Source: Collybia mongolica
Lineage: Eukaryota; Basidiomycota; Agaricomycetes; Agaricales; Clitocybaceae
Assembly: GCA_013420905.1 (NCBI GenBank)
Contig: JAAXNY010000001.1
Location: forward strand, 1,550,001 to 1,614,000
DNA: 64,000 bases
Reading direction: 5' to 3'
Shown: positions 23,034-33,133 of the stretch, one piece after another
How the letters are laid out: each line of letters opens with the position of its first letter
How positions within the stretch are numbered: position 1 is the first letter of the stretch
Position numbers and translations under genes: made by a program
The notes under the pieces: generated by a model
What the model was told of the DNA's origin: nothing
Database searches by the model: none
What the model saw: only the letters and a program-made list of their open reading frames with translations

Positions 23034-23550
23034 ATGCCCTCCGGACGACTTGAATCAATTAAGGCGACAATAAAAGCCAAGAATGCCTGGGTCTTCTGTA
23101 TACTCGCGTTTGTCACTGGAGTGGTCGCAACGCCTTTCGTTGCACCTTCAATCGTTGCAATTGTTGGATTTGGGCCTGGGGGAGTTAAAAAAGGTCCTTT
23201 CTTGTGGTTTCCCACTTCCAAATCATCTCTGAACCCCTTCATAGGTACATGGGCGGCGAAAACGCAGGCTGCGATCGGCAACGTCGAAGTGGATTCACCT
23301 TTTGCCCTTGCCCAAAGCATTGGGAAGGGTGGTGCGGTTCCCCTGTATGGAATTATTGCCGGTGGAATTATTCTTGCGGCTCTTTCGATGCCGGTCTATT
23401 TTTTCATTCGATTCACTATCCAGTTTATCATCCAGTTGGTCCAATCCACGAAAAACAAGCGGTTGGCAAGGTAAGTTTCGTCGGTTATATCATTCATATT
23501 GAAGCAGCTAATTTTCTAAAAGAACGGACGAAAAGAAGAAAGACGAGTAA
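23034..23550 (+). CDS. ISG12/IFI6/IFI27-like (Ifi-6-16) membrane protein, copy A
   Basis: Exons 23034-23193, 23245-23470 and 23523-23550 give 137 residues. After a short N-terminus come a first hydrophobic helix (WVFCILAFVTGVVATPFVAP), a Gly-rich turn (AIVGFGPGGV), the family core GTWAAKTQAAIGN..DSPFALAQSIGKGGAVPL, a second helix (GIIAGGIILAALSMPVYFFI), and a basic then charged tail ending TDEKKKDE and TAA. Animal members are small mitochondrial or ER proteins linked to apoptosis and antiviral response; the role in fungi is unknown to me. The first intron (51 nt, GTCCTT..CATAG) is a multiple of three with no stop, so retention would insert 17 residues. Its position, phase 1 after the first Gly of the core, is shared with copies B and C. 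Confidence 0.8.
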
Positions 23551-24378
23551 GATTTTATTTCACCTCCTTAACTCTTTGGGTTTTTTTAACATACTATGCA
23601 GCGAGGAAAATCAGAGTTTGAAAGCCGGATACTTTTACGCAATCTGACCCCACAAGATCAATTTGTAAAAAGATTTTCAAAGTGGGCATGGGTCACAAAT
23701 AAATCATTTTATGATTTAGCAGTTTCCTCTAACATTATGTCATGATTTCCAAAACTGTCAATTCTGTTTCTTGAGCCGCCCGATGCTTGCTCGTTTTCTC
23801 TATTTATGCTTTAGACCGAGGCATAGGGCTCCACCTTTAAACAGGTGAAGCGGATTTTCTTGGCTGGCTATTAAACTATTTCCATGTGTCAGGATGGAGT
23901 CCCATGAAAATTAAGTGGACCGGACGAAAGGATACATTTATGGCTTCGTTTTCAGAGTCCCCGCAATCCTTGTTTGCTATAATGTGGTGGCCCATTCGCT
24001 ACCAGAAATTAAGTCTATGTAAGTGAGCATCCCAATAATCCCCCTGTTTGGTCTGCCTATGGGAGACTACATTTGTCACGATCATAACAAAAATAACCAA
24101 ACACCTGATTACAATTCCGGGATACTCGGAGAACTCTGACCTTCCCTTACACCAATGAATGACTGAAGCCACATACTGCGTGTGCGGATACGGGCTGACT
24201 AGTGTTGACTATCAGTGGGCTAGGCGACTCCTCGAGTTTTCCACGCGCCAGCTACCTGTCGACGTCTTATAAGACACAGGTTGCACATGCTCGATCCCCC
24301 ACTCTCCCACTCCCTAGGAGTCCTTTCCCTTTTCTTCTAAACTCATATAAACTTGAACTCAACAGCTTCTCTCATACA
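23551..24378. other. Intergenic between ISG12-like copies A and B
   Basis: AT-rich, no gene seen. The distal part is the likely promoter of copy B: a 12-nt perfect palindrome GTCTTATAAGAC at 24264-24275, a pyrimidine-rich stretch (24295-24340) and CATATAAAC at about 24344 precede the start ATG at 24379. Confidence 0.4.
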
Positions 24379-25299
24379 ATGGGTGAGGGACACTATCACT
24401 TCCACTCCCTCTCCAGGGGTTAATCAGTTCATTTTGGAATACCAGCCAATCCATTGAATAACACACCCGCAACGGGGGCAAGACCTGGTCGGATAATCGA
24501 TTGACGCTATATAATAGTCTGACCTGCCAAATGTCTGATTGACAGATAACACTGATGACAAGGCGGCAAGAGACTTAATGACGGGTGTGGCGGGAGGCGT
24601 TGCAGGCGTTGCCGCGGTCCCCGTCGCCTCACCTGCTGTACTAGGTCTCGTTGGCTTCAGCAGTAGTGGGCCTGTCGCAGGTTTGTATATATTAGCATAA
24701 CATCACCAACGATGACATTGCTTGACTCTGCCCCACAGGATCATTGGCAGCCATCATCCAGTCCTCTATAGGGTCGGTGGTCGGTGGATCGCCATTTGCC
24801 ATCGCTCAATCTATCGCAATGGGAGGCGCTGTTCCAGTGGTCGGGTTCGTCATTGGAGGCGCAATCGCTGCCGGCGCCGCTGTTACCGTCGTCCGTATGT
24901 TCAGGGAAGGAGGGACCGATGGCGATGGCGATGGCGACAGTTCCGGGGTAATGAGCATTTACTCAACATAATATACCGTTCTCATGATCTCTTAGGACAA
25001 TGACTCACAAGACGGGCCCAGTGATGGTTCCGAGGTAATTACTACTATGTCCAGATTGGAACGTCGTCTTCACCACCTTTTAGGACGATGATTCACAAGA
25101 AAAACCCGGGGATACGCCCAAGGTAATTTGCTATTGCACTCAGCATATCGTTTTTACGATCTCTTATTCTGATAACACATAGAAGAGAACGCGCGATGAT
25201 ATCAAGGTAGATCTTATTCTTAGCACAGAATATTTTAAGTTGTTCCATATCTTTTTCTTAATACAGACCCGCCTCGACCGACTCGTGAAAGATGCTTAA
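24379..25299 (+). CDS. ISG12/IFI6/IFI27-like (Ifi-6-16) membrane protein, copy B
   Basis: Proposed exons: 24379-24382 (ATGG), 24546-24680, 24739-24947, 24996-25034, 25084-25122, 25183-25206, 25267-25299; 160 residues. The protein starts MDNTDDKAARDL, then Gly/Ala-rich helices (VAGGVAGVAAVPVASPAVLG), LVGFSSSGPVAG, the core SLAAIIQSSIG..GSPFAIAQSIAMGGAVPV, and GFVIGGAIAAGAAVTVVRMF. A tail follows: DGDGDGDSSG, two related 13-residue acidic exons, and a basic end KRTRDDIK-TRLDRLVKDA with TAA. The four-base first exon is supported by frame (ATG G|AT AAC) and by the same ATGG|GTGAG pattern in copy C, but the first intron (163 nt) is long and could hide another exon. Family as copy A; function in fungi unknown. 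Confidence 0.8.
24996..25122 (+). repeat. Tandemly duplicated 39-nt mini-exons
   Basis: Exons 24996-25034 and 25084-25122 are both 39 nt and phase 0 and encode DNDSQDGPSDGSE and DDDSQEKPGDTPK (26 of 39 bases identical by my count). The introns flanking this pair share ACTCA.CAT..CGTT..GATCTCTTA (24960-24995 and 25137-25165), suggesting duplication of exon plus intron. Confidence 0.75.
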
Positions 25300-25998
25300 A
25301 TCAATGAGGATTATAATACTCGTTTTGGTTCTAAACAATATATAATAACCGCTGGCGTTTGTACAACTCGTCGAATCAACAGTAATTTCGGGTCCTTGTA
25401 CGCTCGTAAACCCCCTCGCTCACTTGTTAATCCTTGTTTCGTCTCGTCTGACGGCTAGGACCGTACCTTGCATATCACACTGAGGCCTAGCGGTTAGATA
25501 CTAGGCCATACCAAGGCCAGGGTTTACTTACTGGTCTGCCTGGGTCTTCGGACTCCCTTGTAAGTATGTATGTACTGTATGTTACTTACTACTAGTACTC
25601 AGATAGCCACCTGTTTACCTGTATTTGTAGCTACAGTGAACCGACTGTTCCAATTGGGGACCGCGTCAGTTGTCTCCTAAAGCTGACCTAATTCAAATAT
25701 GAAAGTCGATCTATTTGTATAAGCTGCGTCAGTATAATATACCTCCTCCTGCTCCTTCAGATATGACTAATAAACTTTTCGGTTGTCTTATGGTCTTCAT
25801 CTCGCCACAGCCACAACCTATTCTCGTCGCTTGTAACGTATCGTAGGATAAAATATCGAAGACACGACAGCGCTAGACACAGGCAAGCCACGACGAGTAA
25901 TATAACGCGACCTACAATCTGCTAATTCTTGTTTCCAGACCCCTCAAATCGACGTTATTTTAGCACCAAGTATACACAAGTGATCTCCAAAATCCACC
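25300..25998. other. Intergenic
   Basis: No gene seen. GTAAGTATGTATGTACTGTA followed by TGTTACTTAC (about 25560-25589) forms an imperfect inverted repeat. Confidence 0.35.
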
Positions 25999-27001
25999 AT
26001 GACCTCGACATTTAAACCTCGACCCCTCCCAAAAGGAGTCAAGCTTGATCCTGATGATTGTAGCGCTTGGAAGCTACTGTTATCCGCCGAGGCAATAGCA
26101 AGTCAAGAAACCAAAAAGCCGCGAATTACCAGGATCATCTCATCGCTGTCCGTGTGCTGGGCTTCTTCTCTGCCAGCCATAATCTTTTCATGATCCTATA
26201 CAAACGCCTAATTCTTGAAGTTCAATCGTGTTTCAACGTGGACCGAATAACCGAAGGCGGATTTGAGTTTAATCCGGCCCAACATGCAAAATTTTTCACA
26301 TTGGGTCTCGACTATCGCAATAATCTTTTACGAGTCTGTGAGTAATTGTCAATACTCAACATGATCGTGTTCTCATCGCAAACTTAGTTCGCTCGAACTC
26401 AGGGCCCATACCAGTACCCTCGTCCCACATACCTCGACCTTCATTCGATAAAAAGCGACTCTAAATAATAGAAAGTATGTAGAAAGCAGAAAATCAAGGC
26501 CGATTTGAAGGCGGCGGTGTGTGCTCTAATATTTCTTATCCCTATCAGTAACTCATTCAATCCAGGCTCTATTGTGTGACGGATATAAATGTATGATAAC
26601 CGGTATATATGATATTAATACTGTTAAGGCATTCCCGGAGATAGAAAAGGAGATTATTGCTGGAGCAAATTCCACTTATACTGAATGTGCGCACCTCTTC
26701 TCAGAATCGGTGCAAGGTGCTGACAAGGTAGGCTTCCTAAGGTTTTGCATGATTGCGTTCCAATTTACCGTAAGCCGCAGGAATATGCTGCAACTGCGTT
26801 TACAATGCTCAAGATGTTTGGCCTGGATGACGTGGTCAAGGACCTTCTTGGGGGCCAGGTGGATTCGCTCTCCAATGTGCTCACTTTGAGCCAAGGCCTG
26901 CACCAGGCTTTGACCAGTTTGACTTCTGGCTTGAGGAGGTCCCTGGACAAGTGAGACTTACATCACTCCTCAATGCACGAGTAGTTTCTGTTGGGGACTA
27001 G
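25999..27001 (+). pseudogene. HNH_2-type nuclease-domain gene, broken
   Basis: N-terminal part MTSTFKPRPLPKGVKLDPDD with CSAWKLLLSAEAIASQ, then a frameshift near 26105 into YQDHLIAVRVLGFFSASHNL..LILEVQSCFN. The SGPIPVPSSHIPRPSFD linker ends in TAA near 26461-26463. The HNH_2-like core CDGYKCMITGIYDINT (about 26571) and ECAHLFSESVQG follow. A GTAGGC intron joins QEYAATAFTMLKMFGLDDV and the conserved SLSNVLTLSQGLHQ. One more frameshift near 26907 breaks the expected FDQFDFWLEEVPGQ. Domain order and motifs match the HNH_2 proteins that form large families in mushrooms; I know no established function for them. Two frameshifts and a stop make this copy a pseudogene, lying between ISG12-like copies B and C. 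Confidence 0.65.
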
Positions 27002-27744
27002 TACCACCCTCAGAAGGTAAGATAGTTATACAGACTCAATTTATCTTGTACTTCTACTCACTTCTGACGATAGTTGAGTTTTTTAGACCCTTGTGCCCAC
27101 ATCATCACACGCCTCCACCTCCCTTTATGTTCTATCCCTATCCACTTCTGAGAGGCATTTCGTTGCCTTTGTAGTCGTGTGTAATACAGTCCAATAGATG
27201 TATGTACATGTACAATTCTGGAAACGAATCCGAAATCATTCAGTCTACCCATTCGGCTCTCATTAACGACGCTGTTCAGATATATAACTTGGCGGGGTGT
27301 ATCGGCAAGGCCGAAGAACGCGATGGGTTGGCCGGCAAGGGTGATGGTGAATACAGTGAGGCCCGACGAACGAAGCTCTGGAGAATCAGAGCTGCCCTTT
27401 CCATCAGGTATCTGACGTTAGGTCGAAGTATACCAAACGCATTATTGTAACTTCCTCGCCTACATTCAATAAGTGCGTAAGCCTTCCTTCCACTATGCCT
27501 CGAACCGCACGTCTTGCTTAATTGTCGCTGTCCAGTGCCCAATTCAGCATCGTACGTTCTGCCACTCAAACTGTACTTGTCAAATCAGAGCCCAGACATG
27601 ACTTAATGACACACGACGTAACCTCGTGGTATTAAAACTCCCCCCCTTAAGAACCTGCACTTAGAGCTTAAAATTCCCCATTTCGCCTTTCATCGCCCAG
27701 GAGGCTTCAACACCCAGAAGCTGCAGGGTCATCAAGAAAATCAC
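27002..27744. other. Intergenic, upstream of ISG12-like copy C
   Basis: An 82-codon plus-strand frame (27202-27450) has no recognisable motif. Nothing else is supported; the last 100-150 bp are the probable promoter of copy C. Confidence 0.35.
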
Positions 27745-28293
27745 ATGGGTGAGCACATCTTTGGCTCTGCGTTCACCTTCTTTGTCTCGTCAGCGTCAAG
27801 TACTAATTATATCGTCAGAAGCAGCCAACTCGAACGTAATGGGATCCAAAGAGAGCGCAGCAGGTCCGGTCATGAACCCCCACGATTCTGCGTCGCCTTA
27901 TAAACCACTTTTCAGGCCATAAATCTTATTTTGGAATGCTCAGGAGGTGCGCAGCTGGAATGGGGGTCAACCTAGGTCCTGTTACTGTGCCTTCCGATAA
28001 GCCGAATGTCCTGGGTGCCGTCAACTTCAGTAGTGCAGGTCCCGTCGCAGGCAGGGCTCTTTCACTCCTACTACCGGGGACAAGAATAGAAATAAACTTT
28101 GATTACAGGATCCTTGGCCGCAACTGTCCAATCTTCCGTTGGATATACTAATAACGGAGGCTCATTTGCGATGGCTCAGAGCGTGGCAATAGGGGGAGCA
28201 TATGCTCGTATGGTGGGATATACAATCATGGCTTTGGCCGTTAGCGGTGGGGCTTGTCTGGTTGCGCGTGGTATGAGTCCACAAGACGCGTAA
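27745..28293 (+). CDS. ISG12/IFI6/IFI27-like (Ifi-6-16) membrane protein, copy C
   Basis: Exons 27745-27748 (ATGG), 27819-27863, 27955-28050 and 28109-28293 give 109 residues (330 nt, frame closed). The protein starts MEAANSNVMGSKESAAAGMG, continues VPSDKPNVLGAVNFSSAGPV, has the core AGSLAATVQSSVG..GSFAMAQSVAIGG, a final hydrophobic helix (GYTIMALAVSGGACLVA), and ends RGMSPQDA with TAA. The first intron has a good branch-point-like TACTAAT. The third intron begins GCAGGG and ends TTACAG at exactly the position of the equivalent introns in A and B, so it is read as a GC-AG intron. Copy C lacks the charged tail of B. It lies 264 bp upstream of the copia insertion. Family as copy A; function in fungi unknown. 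Confidence 0.72.
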
Positions 28294-28557
28294 ATAATTG
28301 TCGTACGCGTGTTAAAGTCGAGGTAAGTGCGTTGCTGCTGCGTGTCAGTTACCACAACCTGATCGGCCAATTAGTGCAGTTATCTTTATGGAAAGATACA
28401 CCTCTCGGCCCTCAGAGAGGAAGCCCAGCTGGTTCTTGATAGGACCATAACTTTCTCGCTTACTTTCTTTTTTTGGAGAGTCCTTGTGGTCCCCGTGTAT
28501 ATTAGTGCATTCGCTATACATCGGAGATAATGTAACGCAGTTCCTGACATTCGTTTG
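28294..28557. other. 3' flank of ISG12-like copy C up to the copia insertion
   Basis: No gene. Ends in GTTTG (28553-28557), the left copy of the copia target-site duplication. Confidence 0.5.
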
Positions 28558-28797
28558 TGTTAGAATAGGGTGATCCGGCTTACTATTCACATCACACAGA
28601 CATTTCACATGACATGTACAATCACATGGACATATTAGTTTCGCATTTGTTTTTATAACGGACTCACATATGATTTACTATTACTATAGGAGTTATATTA
28701 TTTGTGTATTTATATGAGCAATTATGTACATTATTTCCTTATCTCAATTCACTCTTTTATTTCTCACTATTTCCTTCCCTTGCTGCTAAGTTCAACA
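28558..28797 (+). repeat. Copia 5' LTR (240 bp)
   Basis: Starts TGTTAGAATAGGG and ends AAGTTCAACA (TG..CA). It differs from the 3' LTR at two transition sites, C/T near 28735 and A/G near 28767. Confidence 0.95.
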
Positions 28798-28884
28798 GGT
28801 TATGGGCCCAGGCCTTAATCATCTTGAACATCATTACTACGTCCATACATCATCCATCAAACCCTGATCAAGTTGTTACAGACC

Positions 28885-31800
28885 ATGACCGAATCATCCG
28901 GAAACATCTACCGAATTGAAGCACTACGCGGCGCCAAGAACTTCCACACATGGAAAACCAAAATGATCAACATCTTGACTGATCAAGGTCTAATCGGTTA
29001 CGCGGACGGTTCAAATTCAAGTCCAATTGATGAAGGGAATACAGAAGAATGGTGTATGAAGGACAGGAAGGCTCTTTTGACCATACGGCTCTGTGTAGGG
29101 GATGGACCGCTAGTTTATGTAGCAGGTGCTGGGACGTCAAATGAGGCCTGGACTGCGTTGTGCTCTATGTATAAGGCACATGGTCTGATTGGAATTGTAA
29201 CGGTGCATCGAAAGTTATTTCGAGCACAATGTGCCGAGGGTGCTGATATCGAGGAACACATTCGGACCCTGCGCAGCTACATCGAAGAATTAGCCGGATT
29301 GGGCTCAAAAATCAACAATGAAGATTTCAGCATAACATTGCTGATGTCCCTACCTGACATGTGGGACCTGTTTATCTCTTTGGTTGATTCTGCCACTCTC
29401 AAGGAGAGCCACAAATTAATTGCCAGAATTTTGGAGGAAGATTGACAGATCAAATCTCGGCAACAGGGGGATATGGCCCCAGCAGCAAAATACAATCCAA
29501 ATGTGACATGCTACGAATGCAATCAGAAAGGTCACATTGCCTTCCATTGCCCCAAAAGGAAAGGGGGATCATCTGATCAAATATGGAGGCCAAAATGGAA
29601 AAAGAAAAATGGCAGTAAGCCAGACAAGGCTAACCAAGCCTCGGACAATTATGCTTTTGTAGCAGTGCCCAAAAACCAGGTGGATATTGCCTTGCCAGCA
29701 TTAACCTCAAATTCTATTTTAGCCGATTGTGCGGCAACATCCCACATTTTTCGTGACCGATCAATCTTCATAAATTACAAAGAAACTCCTGGACACAAAA
29801 TTATCAGATTCGGATCAACTCCTGGACTTGGAAGAGGATCGGTAAAAATCTGGTGCAAAGTTGGCAATTGCCACATACCAATTACATTGACAAATGTTGT
29901 CCATGCTCCAAGTGCCCCCTACAATCTTATTTCGGTTGGGTGCATCACAGATGCAGGGTTCACCCTTAATCTAAAAGGAGAATACATCAATATATCACCC
30001 CCGAAATCCACCGACATCATTTTACAAGGTCGAAAAATCAGCTGACTTTACAATTTGATGGCAAAGATCAGTATTCCCAATATGGTTTTGATTGCATCAG
30101 AAGCTCGCACATGGGACGAATGGCACTGAATTTTTGGACATCTCAACATTGCATCAATTAAAATGTTGAAATCAAAAAATATGATTGATGGAATGGAAGT
30201 CAACAAATCAATTCATCCCAGTGATTGCACAGCCTGCATCCAAGCAAAACAAACCATGGCATCATTCCCAAAATTGTCAAACACAACTTATAATGAAATT
30301 GGTGAGATGACCCTCACAGATTTATGGGGACCTGCCCGGACAACAGGAATTCGAGGGGAAAGATATTACATCTCATTTACTGATGGGAAATGCCACTGGA
30401 CCATCAGCAATTTTCTTAAAACCAAAGAAGCCGAGGAAATCAACATTTCAATCAAAAATTATAATGCTTACATAAATACTCAAGTTGGAAAAACATTGAA
30501 AGCCATACAATTTGACAACAGAACAGAATATGTAAATGACAAAGTACAAAAATTCCTAGCGGAAAAAGGAATCCACTCTGAGGTCACAGCCCTGTACTCT
30601 TCAGCCCAGAACGGAATTGCCGAGCGCATGAACCGAACAATTGTTGAACATGTGCGTGCAATGCTTATTGCAAGAAATATCCTGAAATTTTTGTGGCCCG
30701 AAGCAGTGGCCTATGCCGTGTACCTCAAAAATTGATCACCAACTCAGATCTTGATCAATAAAACACCAGAAGAAATTTTCATGGGCAAGAAGCCCGATGC
30801 ATCAAATTTGCAGGAATTCGGAATGAAGTGCTGGGTATTACATCAGGGTGAAAACCTTAGCAAACTTGAGCCAAAATCATGCAAATTCATTTTCATGGGC
30901 TTTTTGGATCAATCCCGTGCCTACTGTTATTTTAATCCTGGTGCAAGACAAGTTCAATCATCCCGAAATGTCAAATTTTTGGATAACAAAACTCCGGAAA
31001 TGATTGAATTTTTTTTGCCATCACAGCTTGAGGGGGAGATGGCAATAAACAAGCAAACAATGGCTCAAATGCCAGAAACTGCCCCCACACCTTCTATAAT
31101 TCAGACGATCAAAAAATCAACACAGCCATGATCACAACCAATTTGAGAATCTTCAACCCAAATTGCATCAACTACTCAACTGAATTATCAATTATTACAT
31201 AATCCTGTGGCCCAAGGCCCCAAAGAAGTACATCAAGAATCACCCAACTCTGGCTACATCACCAAAATTATTGATGAAGAAGAAAATACTCCTACATTCG
31301 ATATCCCTGATTTTGCCTTCATCAGCAATACAATTTATGAACCCACTGAAGTCAAAGAGGCATTACAAAGCACTTTATGGAAGAAATCTATGGAGGAAGA
31401 AATCCAACAATTGAAAGATCTCAGCACATATGAATTAGCTGAATTACCTGAAGATCATGATCCCATCAAGTCCAAATGGGTATGGAAGGCCAAAACCGAT
31501 GGAGATGGAAAATTCACAGAGCCAAGTCTAGACTCATTGCCAAGGGATGCTCAGAGAAGCCCGGCATAGACTATTTGGAAACTTATGCCCCAGTTGTTCA
31601 GATGGAGACCCTCTGCTTCATGGTAGCCATTGCCGCTGCCTATAATCTACATTTTCACACCATCAACATCAAAGGCGCTTATCTAAACACCATTCTCAAA
31701 GAAGATATTTATTTATTGCAGCCTCCAGGCTTTGAAGACGGCACATCATGCATCTGGAAATTATTGAAAACTATTTATGGACTTAAACAATCTGGACAAG

Positions 31801-32899
31801 AATGGAACAAACTCCTCAACTCCGCATTTTTCAAAATGAAGTTCTGAAAAATGATGGCTGATCAATGTGTCTATATCCAAGGATCTGGGGATAATCTGGT
31901 AATTGTTGGAGTACATGTGGATGACATGTCTATTTTGGGTGCAACCCTTGTAACCATCAAAAACTTCACAAAGTCAAACTCAAAACACACTTTGAAATTT
32001 CTGACCTAGGAGAAGCTAGCCAAATCGTTGGCATCTCAGTAAAAAGGTTCACCAATGGATCTATTAAATTATCGCAACAGCCAAACCTCAAGAAAATCAT
32101 CAAGAAAATGGGTTTTGAAAATGCGAACCCTGTTGCAACACCTCTTGATCATGGCATCAAATTGATCAAACTCACTGAGAATGATTGGAGATATCCCGAA
32201 ATCGAGAAATTCTATCCTATGGCTATTGGAATGCTCATCTGGGGAGCAATCTCAATGCGTCCCGAGACTGCATATGCTACACAACACCTCAGTCAATTCT
32301 CAAGTCACCCAGGACCCGAGCATTGGACCGCAGTCAAACGCATCTTCTGTTATTTGAAAGGAACAATGGACCATGACCTATTCTACCAATCAAATAATAA
32401 CACAAATTTGATTATCCGAACCTATGCCAATGCAGACTGGGGAAATAGTCCCAATGATCGAAGATCAATTTCCGGCTACATCACCTTACTTGGAGACTCG
32501 GTGATCTCATGGAGCTCCAAGAAGCAGCCAACAGTTGCCTTATCAGGTATGGAGGCAGAATACATGGCGCTCTGCCATGCGACACAAGAAGTCACCTGGA
32601 TTAGATCATTGATGGCCAACTTTGGATTTCCATGCAAAAAACCTACTGATCTTATCACAGACAATCAATTGGCAATTTTATTTGCAAACAATGCAGTTTT
32701 TCATGCACACAGCAAACACATTGATGTCAAACACCATTTCGTGCGCGAACGCTTAGCTTCCAGAGAAATAAATATATTCCACTGCGCATCTGCCGACAAC
32801 CGAGCAGACATTTTCACTAAACCACTGCCGTGCCCTGAACATGAATGCAAAACCAAATTAATCGGTATGCGCTCAGATCAAGGGGGAGTGTTAGAATAG
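28885..32899 (+). pseudogene. Copia Gag-Pol polyprotein, multiple nonsense and frameshifts
   Basis: Order of domains: Gag (LRGAKNFHTWKTKMINIL), CCHC knuckle (CYECNQKGHIAFHC, about 29509), protease-like LADCAATSHIF (a variant of D-S/T-G-A-T-S-H), integrase zinc region ending CTACIQAKQ, integrase core (MTLTDLWGP, IQFDNRTEYVN, NGIAERMNRTI), reverse transcriptase (KWVWKAKTDGDGKF, DYLETYAPVVQMETL, VGVHVDDMSILG) and RNase H (YANADWGNSPNDRRSISGY, MEAEYMALCHATQEVTWIRS) ending ADIFTKPLP and TAG inside the 3' LTR. The frame is constant from 28885 to about 31525 but interrupted by TGA at 29443, 30043, 30127, 30733, 31129 and 31144. One-base shifts lie near 31525 and 31970, with a further TGA at 31845. 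It cannot encode its own machinery. Confidence 0.9.
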
Positions 32900-33128
32900 G
32901 GTGATCCGGCTTACTATTCACATCACACAGACATTTCACATGACATGTACAATCACATGGACATATTAGTTTCGCATTTGTTTTTATAACGGACTCACAT
33001 ATGATTTACTATTACTATAGGAGTTATATTATTTGTGTATTTATATGAGCAATTATGTACATTATTTTCTTATCTCAATTCACTCTTTTATTTCTCGCTA
33101 TTTCCTTCCCTTGCTGCTAAGTTCAACA
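32889..33128 (+). repeat. Copia 3' LTR (240 bp)
   Basis: Same length and ends as the 5' LTR, preceded by the purine tract and followed by the GTTTG target duplication. Confidence 0.95.
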
Positions 33129-33133
33129 GTTTG

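Larger units (their letters stand above)
28558..33128 (+). mobile_element. Full-length Ty1/copia LTR retrotransposon, decayed
   Basis: 4571 bp, flanked by a perfect 5-bp target duplication GTTTG (28553-28557 and 33129-33133). It has 240-bp LTRs, a Gag-Pol region in one orientation, and a purine tract AAGGGGGAG just before the 3' LTR. The polyprotein frame is broken by TGA codons and two frameshifts. Confidence 0.95.

Noticed and set aside
3283..32899. TGA as a recoded sense codon
   Set aside because: Conserved intact genes contain no in-frame TGA and several TGA sites match expected Arg CGA, so deamination is simpler.
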